Assembly (NCBI GenBank): GCA_025934635.1
Contig: JAICWX010000085.1
Coordinates: forward strand, 1 to 28,020
Length of the DNA: 28,020 nucleotides
Source: Streptosporangiaceae bacterium
GTDB taxonomy: Bacteria; Actinomycetota; Actinomycetes; Streptosporangiales; Streptosporangiaceae
Direction of reading: 5' to 3'
Under the pieces are notes generated by a model. That model was not told where the DNA came from and ran no database searches. It was given only the letters and a program-made list of their open reading frames with translations. Positions 22,959 through 28,020 of the stretch are shown here, piece by piece. How positions within the stretch are numbered: position 1 is the stretch's first letter; the number at the start of each line of letters is the position of its first letter. The translations under genes and the position numbers were made by a program.

Positions 22959-23969
22959 CTATTCGGGAAGGGTGCGGGGCAAGCCGAACCGGCCGAGAAT
23001 GCTGTTGTCGATGAAGCCGGTGATGCCGCCGATGCGGTCGCCCGCGAGGGTAAGCACGAGCAGTCCGTGCACATGGCTGACCGGTGCGTGCGCGTCATGC
23101 AGGTAGCGGGCGAAGGCGGGCTGACCGTTCGCCCGGGTGGGGACGAGCCTGGACCGTCTGGTTCCGTGGCGGAACGAGACGTCGTTCAGGAAGTGCCCAA
23201 CCGCGTCGCGGCCGTGGTACTCGAAAGGCAGCGGCGGCATCGTGAGCCATGCGTCACTCGTGAGCAGGGCGACGATAGCCCCGACGTCGCCGCGTTCGAA
23301 CGCGTCGGCGAAGCGCGCCGTGACCTGGTGCTCACGCGCGGATCCGGGCAGCGGCGCCTCGTCCCGGCCGCCGGGCGGAAGGTGGCGGGCGACCGTCGCC
23401 CGGGCCCGCTTCAGCAGGTTGTTCGCGGCATCCACGGTACAGCCGAGGATGGCCGCGGTTTCGGCGGCGCGGAACCCGAGTACGTCGCGGAGCACCAGGA
23501 CGGCGCGCTGCCGGGGCGGGAGGTGCTGCAACCCGGCCACGAAGGCCAGCGACACCGATTCGCGGGCCTCGTACCGCGCCTCCGGTCCCGGGGTGGCGTC
23601 GGGCAGGTCGTTGAGCAGGGCATCGGGGTAAGGTTCGAGCCACCGCGGCTCCCCGCTGCGGGTGGGCTCGGGCAGCGGCACCTCCGGCGTGTACGCGGGC
23701 AGGCTGCGGGTGGCGCGCAGGTGGTTCAGGCACTTGTTGGTGGCGATCGCGTGCAGCCAGGTGCGCAGCGACGCGCGGCCCTCGAACCGGTCAAGCCCGC
23801 GCCAGGCCGCCATCAGCGTCTCCTGGAGCATGTCCTCGGCGTCGGCGGCCGAGCCGAGGATCCGGTAGCAGTGCACCTGGAGCTCGCGCCGGAATACTCC
23901 CGTGAGCTCGGCGAACGCCTCCCCGTCACCTGAGCGGGCCCGGTCAAGCAGCGGCCCGGTCGCATCCAC
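22959..23969 (-). CDS. ECF sigma factor with C-terminal SnoaL-like domain (copy 1)
   Basis: Alternative sigma factor of 336 residues. Region 2 (about 8-90) contains ELQVHCYRILGSAADAEDML, QETLMAAWRG and RTWLHAIATNKCLNHLRA. Region 4 (about 150-205) contains LPPRQRAVLVLRDVLGFRAA, ETAAILGCTVDAANNLLKRA. The last 120 or so residues form an NTF2/SnoaL domain (FADAFERGDVGAIVALLTSD, HGRDAVGHFL). In ECF groups with this tail (SigJ/ECF41-like, TIGR02960) the domain replaces a separate anti-sigma factor. GTG 23969 follows GGAGGAACC; the frame stays open much further upstream but without a better ribosome site. It diverges from an MFS exporter gene, its probable target. Confidence 0.9.
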   Translation of the reverse strand: MDATGPLLDRARSGDGEAFAELTGVFRRELQVHCYRILGSAADAEDMLQETLMAAWRGLDRFEGRASLRTWLHAIATNKCLNHLRATRSLPAYTPEVPLPEPTRSGEPRWLEPYPDALLNDLPDATPGPEARYEARESVSLAFVAGLQHLPPRQRAVLVLRDVLGFRAAETAAILGCTVDAANNLLKRARATVARHLPPGGRDEAPLPGSAREHQVTARFADAFERGDVGAIVALLTSDAWLTMPPLPFEYHGRDAVGHFLNDVSFRHGTRRSRLVPTRANGQPAFARYLHDAHAPVSHVHGLLVLTLAGDRIGGITGFIDNSILGRFGLPRTLPE

Positions 23970-24021
23970 GGTTCCTCCCACCGCCCTTCTGCCGGATCTG
24001 ATCCGCATGTTGTGACCCCGG

Positions 24022-24061
24022 CTAACCCGGGAAATGGCCGGCCTGCGGCCGGCCAGTTTCC
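24022..24061. promoter_or_regulatory. Divergent control region of sigma/MFS unit 1, with hairpin
   Basis: The 148-bp gap holds CTAACC (24022-24027) followed by a long dyad: GGAAA (24030-24034) and GGCCGGCC (24036-24043) pair with GGCCGGCC (24047-24054) and TTTCC (24057-24061). The gap of unit 2 has a CTAACC next to a CCGGCCGG core and GAAA/TTTTC flanks, so the element is probably functional. Confidence 0.45.
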
Positions 24062-24117
24062 TGCCCGCCTGCGGTCCTAACACATCGGAAGCGGTAACGG
24101 CAGACAGGAGAAGGCAC

Positions 24118-25617
24118 GTGACGCGGATGCAGGCGGCCGATGGCGACGGGCCAGCGGGGACGACACGCGAGCAGCGGTGGGCGCTAGGCCTGGCGTCGCT
24201 AGCGTCGTTCATCGTGATCCTCGACGTGATGGTCGTGACCACCGCGCTGACAGCGATCCGGCGCCACCTGGGCGCGTCGCTGGCAGATCTGGAATGGACG
24301 GTCAGCGCTTATACGCTCAGCTTCGCGGTGCTGCTGATGACCGCGGCGGCGCTCGGCGAGCGGCTTGGCCGCCGCCGGCTCTTCGCCGTCGGGCTCGCGG
24401 TTTTCGCGGTGTCCTCGGCCGGATGTGCCCTGGCTCCGGACGCCGCCGCGCTGATCGCCGCGCGGGCAGTGCAGGGCGCGGGCGCGGCAACCATCATGCC
24501 GATGGCACTGGCCCTGCTGAACGGCGCGTTCCCGCCCGCCCGGCGGGGCTGGGCGATCGGGATCTACGGCGGCGTGACTGCGCTGGCCGCGGTGGCCGGG
24601 CCGGTCCTCGGCGGCGCGGTAACCCAAGGGCTGGGCTGGCAGTGGATCTTCTGGCTCAACGTGCCCATCGCGCTGGCGGCCATCCCGCTGGTACTCGCCC
24701 GGATCAGCGAGGCGACCGGCCCGCGCGATGCGGTTGACCTGCCCGGCCTGATGCTGGTCACCGCCGCGGCGCTCGGCTTGGTGTGGGGGCTGGTCCAGGG
24801 AAACACGGCTGGCTGGGGCAGCGCCGAGGTGGCAGGCCCGCTAGCGGGCGGGGCCGGCGCGGCAGTCGCGTTCGCCGCGTGGGAGCGCCATTCGGCGCAT
24901 CCGATGCTGCCTATGCGACTGTTCCGGTCGGCCGCGTTTTCCGCAGGCAACGCCGCGATCTTCGCCATCAACGCCTCGCTCACCGGAGTGATATTCCTGA
25001 TGCCGCAGTTCCAGCAGGTGGTGGCCGGACAGGATCCGCTCGGCGCCGGAGTTCGGCTGCTGCCGTGGGGAATCGCGCCGTTCCTGGTCGGCCCGCGGGC
25101 CGGCGCACTGGCGGACCGGATCGGTGAACGGGCGCTGGTCGTGACCGGGGCGCTGCTCATGACGTCCGGGGTGGCCTGGATCGCCGCCGTGGCGGCCCCC
25201 GGGAGTGGCTATCTTCCCCTGATCGCCCCGATGACCATCGTCGGAGCCGGGCTCGCGCTGGCCATTCCTGCGGTTACCAGGTCCGTCACCAGCACCGTGC
25301 CGCCCGGGGACATCGGCACGGCATCCGGTGCGTTCACCACCATGCGCCAGCTCGGCGGCGCGTTCGGCGTCGCGGTACTCGGTGCCGTGTTCGCCGCGGC
25401 CGGGAGCTATGCCACCCCCGCCGCCTTCAGCCGCGGATTCGCCGCCGCCTTTGCCGCCGCGGCGGGCCTCGCGCTGGCCGGGGCCGCGGCCGGGACTGTC
25501 TTGCCTGGCCGCGGGAACCGCCCGGCGGCTACCGGCACGCCGGAGGCCGGCACGGCTAGTGCTAGTAGCACGCCCGCCGAGCGGCATCCGGCACCGCCGA
25601 ACGCGCCAGTCCGGTGA
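24118..25617 (+). CDS. DHA2-family MFS exporter, partner of ECF copy 1
   Basis: Fourteen-helix drug or metabolite exporter of 499 residues. The helix-1 motif is degenerate (VILDVMVVTTALTAIRRHL, with Thr-Thr where most have N-x-A-L-P), and motif A reads AALGERLGRRRLF, so the usual GxLaDrxGrkr pattern is partly altered (Glu for Asp). Motif C-like YGGVTALAAVAGPVLGG is present. Start GTG 24118 has AGGAG seven bases before it; ATG 24127 is an alternative. The C-terminal tail is rich in Pro, Ala and Thr. Divergence from an ECF-SnoaL sigma factor suggests export of the compound sensed by the SnoaL domain (inference). Confidence 0.9.
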   Translation: MTRMQAADGDGPAGTTREQRWALGLASLASFIVILDVMVVTTALTAIRRHLGASLADLEWTVSAYTLSFAVLLMTAAALGERLGRRRLFAVGLAVFAVSSAGCALAPDAAALIAARAVQGAGAATIMPMALALLNGAFPPARRGWAIGIYGGVTALAAVAGPVLGGAVTQGLGWQWIFWLNVPIALAAIPLVLARISEATGPRDAVDLPGLMLVTAAALGLVWGLVQGNTAGWGSAEVAGPLAGGAGAAVAFAAWERHSAHPMLPMRLFRSAAFSAGNAAIFAINASLTGVIFLMPQFQQVVAGQDPLGAGVRLLPWGIAPFLVGPRAGALADRIGERALVVTGALLMTSGVAWIAAVAAPGSGYLPLIAPMTIVGAGLALAIPAVTRSVTSTVPPGDIGTASGAFTTMRQLGGAFGVAVLGAVFAAAGSYATPAAFSRGFAAAFAAAAGLALAGAAAGTVLPGRGNRPAATGTPEAGTASASSTPAERHPAPPNAPVR

Positions 25618-25674
25618 CCACCCGCTAGGCACGCGCTGCGCTCAGGGCGGCCGATGCGGGGGCTGGCGCAGGCG

Positions 25675-26268
25675 CTATGCGGGGGAGCGGCCGAGGAAGG
25701 CGGCGAGCCGGTCGCTGGGGCCGGCCGCGGCCGCCACGGTGACCGGCGCCGCGAACAGTGGGTGGCGGCCGGTGCGGGGGACCAGCACCGGGGCTATCGC
25801 CAGCAGGTCGACGGCCAGGACGCGCGGGATCGGCTGGCGCTGCCCGCACGCCCGGGATATGTCCCACCCGTGGACGGCGACTTCGAGGGCGGCCGCGGCG
25901 GCCAGCGCGCCGGACGCCAGCGGGCAGCCGGCGATGTCGATGACCTGGCGCTGGCGGCCGGGACCGGTCCAGGCGTCCAGTAGCTGGCCGGCGCGCCGGC
26001 GGAACGCCCGGCCGGGGTCAGCCGCCAGGTCCCCGTCCTCCGCGGCGGGGTCCAGGCCAACGCGTCCGGCTTCGATGCCCTCACCGAACGCGGCTAGTGA
26101 TTCACAGGCGTGCCGTAGCAGCATCCGCAGGTCCCATTTCCCGCATGGCGTCGGGCGGGACAGGAGTTCCGGCGTGACGGCCAGGGCCACGCCGAGCGCG
26201 TAGCTGATCGACGGTTCGAGCAGCCGGGCATCTTCGGCCGGCCATGCCGTCGGGGCTGCCTGGGTCAT
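25675..26268 (-). CDS. TIGR03086-family metal-binding protein (mycothiol-dependent maleylpyruvate isomerase-like/DinB fold)
   Basis: A 197-residue four-helix-bundle protein. The N-terminal pattern RPTPCGKWDLRMLLRHACES (W-D-x3-L-x2-H) and the later LEVAVHGWDISRACG supply the histidines and Asp expected to bind a divalent metal in DinB/MDMPI folds. Members use mycothiol in some cases; the substrate here is not known. The ATG overlaps the stop of the ECF sigma gene (ATGA), so the pair is one transcript and the protein is probably functionally linked to sigma copy 2. Confidence 0.85.
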   Translation of the reverse strand: MTQAAPTAWPAEDARLLEPSISYALGVALAVTPELLSRPTPCGKWDLRMLLRHACESLAAFGEGIEAGRVGLDPAAEDGDLAADPGRAFRRRAGQLLDAWTGPGRQRQVIDIAGCPLASGALAAAAALEVAVHGWDISRACGQRQPIPRVLAVDLLAIAPVLVPRTGRHPLFAAPVTVAAAAGPSDRLAAFLGRSPA

Positions 26269-27260
26269 CGGCCTGGTACCGGGACCGCGGCAGCCGGGAC
26301 GAGCTGCGGCAGGCCGAAGGCCGCGAACAGGCCCGGATCGTTGAACGAGGTGACCCGGGCGACGCGCGATGCGACGATGGTGAGCACGCAAATGGAGTGC
26401 GCGCCGTACCCGCCGTCGTGGCCGCGCAGGTAGGCAGCGAACGCGGGCTGGCCGTTGGCGGCCACCGGGATCATCTGGAAGCGGCCGGGTTCGGTCAGGA
26501 CCCGGGCCCGCAGGAAGCGCCCGATCAGCTCCCGGCCGGTGAACCAGGTCGGCTCCGGCGGCATCTCGAACACGGCGTCCTCGCGCAGCAGTTGCACGAC
26601 GGCTGGGATGTCGGCGTTCTGGAACGCCATGGCCCACTTGTCGAGCAGGTCGCGGTCGGCCTGGTGGGCGGGCTCGTGGATCTCGTTCTGGTCGGGAGCC
26701 GCCTGCTCGAGCCGCGCCCGGGCGCGCTGCAGCATGCGGTTCACCGCGGTGGTGGTGGTGCCGAGCAGGTCAGCGACCTCAGCGGCCCGCCAGCGCAGCA
26801 CGTCGCGCAGGATCAGCACGGCGCGCTGCCGGGCGGGCAGGTACTGCAAGGCGGCGATCAGGGCCAGCCGCATGCTCTGCCGCGATGCGACGATCTCGGC
26901 TGGATCGGCGGCCCCGGCGTTCACCAGCACGTCGGGAATGGGCTGCAACCACGGAACCTCCGGCCGCGCCGCAGGCAGCGGAGCTTCGGGGTATTCGCCC
27001 GGGGCGCCAAGGCCGGACGGCAACGGCCGCCGGCCGCCGTTCTCCAGCGCGCGCAGGCAGGCGTTGGTCGCGATCCGGTACAGCCAGGTCCGCAACGACG
27101 CCCGCCCCTCGAATTCGCCGTAGGACCGCCAGGCACGGATCATGGTCTCCTGCACCTGGTCTTCGGCATCGTGGACCGAGCCCAGCATGCGGTAGCAGTG
27201 CGCCAGCAACTCAGGCCGGAACGGGTCGGTGAGACGCGCGAAATCCTCGCTGACTGCCAT
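26265..27260 (-). CDS. ECF sigma factor with C-terminal SnoaL-like domain (copy 2)
   Basis: Alternative sigma factor of 331 residues with the same design as the 22959-23969 protein. Region 2: FRPELLAHCYRMLGSVHDAE, DQVQETMIRAWRSY, RTWLYRIATNACLRALENG. Region 4: LPARQRAVLILRDVLRWRAA, EVADLLGTTTTAVNRMLQRA. The SnoaL domain follows (WAMAFQNADIPAVVQLLRED, FTGRELIGRFLRARVL). ATG 27260 has GGAGGGAGCAGCC before it. It diverges from an MFS exporter and overlaps the downstream TIGR03086 gene by four bases. Confidence 0.92.
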   Translation of the reverse strand: MAVSEDFARLTDPFRPELLAHCYRMLGSVHDAEDQVQETMIRAWRSYGEFEGRASLRTWLYRIATNACLRALENGGRRPLPSGLGAPGEYPEAPLPAARPEVPWLQPIPDVLVNAGAADPAEIVASRQSMRLALIAALQYLPARQRAVLILRDVLRWRAAEVADLLGTTTTAVNRMLQRARARLEQAAPDQNEIHEPAHQADRDLLDKWAMAFQNADIPAVVQLLREDAVFEMPPEPTWFTGRELIGRFLRARVLTEPGRFQMIPVAANGQPAFAAYLRGHDGGYGAHSICVLTIVASRVARVTSFNDPGLFAAFGLPQLVPAAAVPVPGR

Positions 27261-27320
27261 GGCTGCTCCCTCCGGGCGTGGCGTGCTGCGCCATCACTGG
27301 TATGGATCCGCCCCGGCCGC

Positions 27321-27348
27321 GAAACTAACCGGCCGGCCGCGAATTTTC
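27321..27348. promoter_or_regulatory. Divergent control region of sigma/MFS unit 2, with dyad
   Basis: Within the 182-bp gap, CTAACC (27325-27330) runs into the palindrome CCGGCCGG (27329-27336), flanked by GAAA (27321-27324) and TTTTC (27344-27348). The order of parts resembles 24022-24061 in unit 1. It probably includes the promoter(s) recognised by the sigma factor, but no -35/-10 assignment is safe. Confidence 0.4.
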
Positions 27349-27442
27349 TGCTCCGGCGGTTACCGGGTCAGTTTTCCGTGTGTCCCGGATCTGTAGAGGT
27401 GAACGCGGCTTAGGGCCGCCTCGCACCCATCAGGGAGTCCGC

Positions 27443-28020
27443 ATGTCAAGACAGCAGCTTTCCGGCGCGATCGGCTACCGCCGCCCGGAGGGTCAAGGTT
27501 TGCATCAGGTCCACCGCTGGCGCGCGTTCGCGGTGCTAGCTGTCTCGTTCTTCATGACGGTCGCGGACCTCGCGATCGTCAACGTCGCATTGCCGACCAT
27601 CGGCCGCAAGCTGCACATGCCGGAGTCGGCCTTGCAGTGGGTCGTCACCGGCTACGCGCTCACCTTCGGCGGTTTCCTGCTGCTCGGCGGCCGCGCCGCG
27701 GATCTGCTGGGGCGCCGCCGCATCCTGATGGCCGGCCTGGCGGTGTTCACCGCGGCCTCGCTGGGCTGCGGGCTGGCAACCGCGGAGGGCGTCCTGATCG
27801 CGATGCGTTTCCTGCAAGGGCTCGGCGCGGCGATCGTGCTGCCAGCGGCGCTGTCGATCGTGATGAACATGTTCCCTGAGGGCGCCGAGCGCAACAAGGC
27901 ACTGGGCGTGTGGGGGGCCATCGGGGCGAGCGGCGCGGCCGTCGGGGTGATGGCCGGCGGGCTGCTCACCCGCTACGCCGGCTGGCAGTACATCTTCTTC
28001 CTCAACGTCCCGATCGGTAC
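27443..28020 (+). CDS. DHA2-family MFS exporter, partner of ECF copy 2, 3' end outside the window
   Basis: First 192 or so codons of a 14-helix exporter; no stop before the window ends. ATG 27443 follows AGGGAG. The helix-1 motif VADLAIVNVALPTIG, motif A GGRAADLLGRRRIL and the helix-5 region WGAIGASGAAVGVMAGG are clear. The sequence is closer to the exporter at 1158-2699 than to that of unit 1, notably in QWVVTGYALTFGGFLLLGG. It diverges from ECF copy 2. Confidence 0.9.
   Translation, partial: MSRQQLSGAIGYRRPEGQGLHQVHRWRAFAVLAVSFFMTVADLAIVNVALPTIGRKLHMPESALQWVVTGYALTFGGFLLLGGRAADLLGRRRILMAGLAVFTAASLGCGLATAEGVLIAMRFLQGLGAAIVLPAALSIVMNMFPEGAERNKALGVWGAIGASGAAVGVMAGGLLTRYAGWQYIFFLNVPIG

Noticed and set aside
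25559..25571. Palindrome GTGCTAGTAGCAC
   Set aside because: It lies within the C-terminal coding part of the MFS exporter, has no partner copy, and is short enough to be chance.
1..28020. CRISPR arrays, tRNA/rRNA genes, insertion sequences, integrases or attachment sites
   Set aside because: I saw no regular spaced repeats, no cloverleaf-like sequences, no transposase or integrase motifs and no terminal inverted repeats with target duplications.

Overview
The window is very GC-rich, with GTG starts, short or overlapping intergenic distances, DHA2-type drug exporters, ECF sigma factors carrying C-terminal SnoaL domains, a TIGR03086 (mycothiol-dependent type) protein and an HrdB-like sigma factor. 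Together these point to a chromosome of a soil-type actinomycete, perhaps close to Streptosporangiales. That placement is inference.

Layout. (1) 1-887, minus: 5' part of an RpoD/HrdB-like sigma factor, broken by one in-frame TAG where the family has Tyr. (2) 1158-3509, plus: a DHA2 MFS exporter and a winged-helix regulator with four C-terminal cysteines. (3) 3375-13170, minus: the centrepiece, a compact operon read ccmA, ccmB, di-heme cytochrome c, ccmC, ccmD, ccmE, ccmF, ccmG, ccmH, ccmI, hemA. (4) 13332-16740: TetR regulator plus SnoaL protein, divergent from an MDR oxidoreductase across three tandem palindromic operators, then a Ca2+/H+ antiporter. (5) 16786-18812: MocR regulator divergent from a DJ-1/PfpI protein over an inverted repeat. 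(6) 18810-22577, minus: peptide-type ABC importer (binding lipoprotein and two permeases, no ATPase). (7) 22684-22857: a relic of an Lrp/AsnC regulator. (8) 22959-28020: two successive units of the same design, an ECF sigma factor with SnoaL tail divergent from a DHA2 MFS exporter; the second exporter runs off the window.

How the main system would work. CcmA and CcmB, with CcmC and CcmD, load heme on CcmE and release it. CcmE carries the covalent-heme H-x3-Y motif. CcmG and CcmH keep apocytochrome CxxCH cysteines reduced, and CcmF (WWD protein) with CcmH and the TPR protein CcmI ligates heme. The cytochrome inside the operon has exactly two CxxCH motifs and a membrane anchor or signal, so it is the obvious client. 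HemA, the committed enzyme of C5-pathway heme synthesis, closes the operon. Actinobacteria normally mature c-type cytochromes with System II (CcsA/CcsB or ResB/ResC), so a complete System I operon packaged with its client and a heme-supply gene is the most noteworthy content here. A near-identical 16-bp motif upstream of both ccmA and the cytochrome gene suggests shared control.

Other points are the amber codon in the sigma factor, a probable rearrangement junction near 18,810 where the DJ-1 gene has no stop and the ABC operon has no ATPases, and the tandem operators of the TetR unit.
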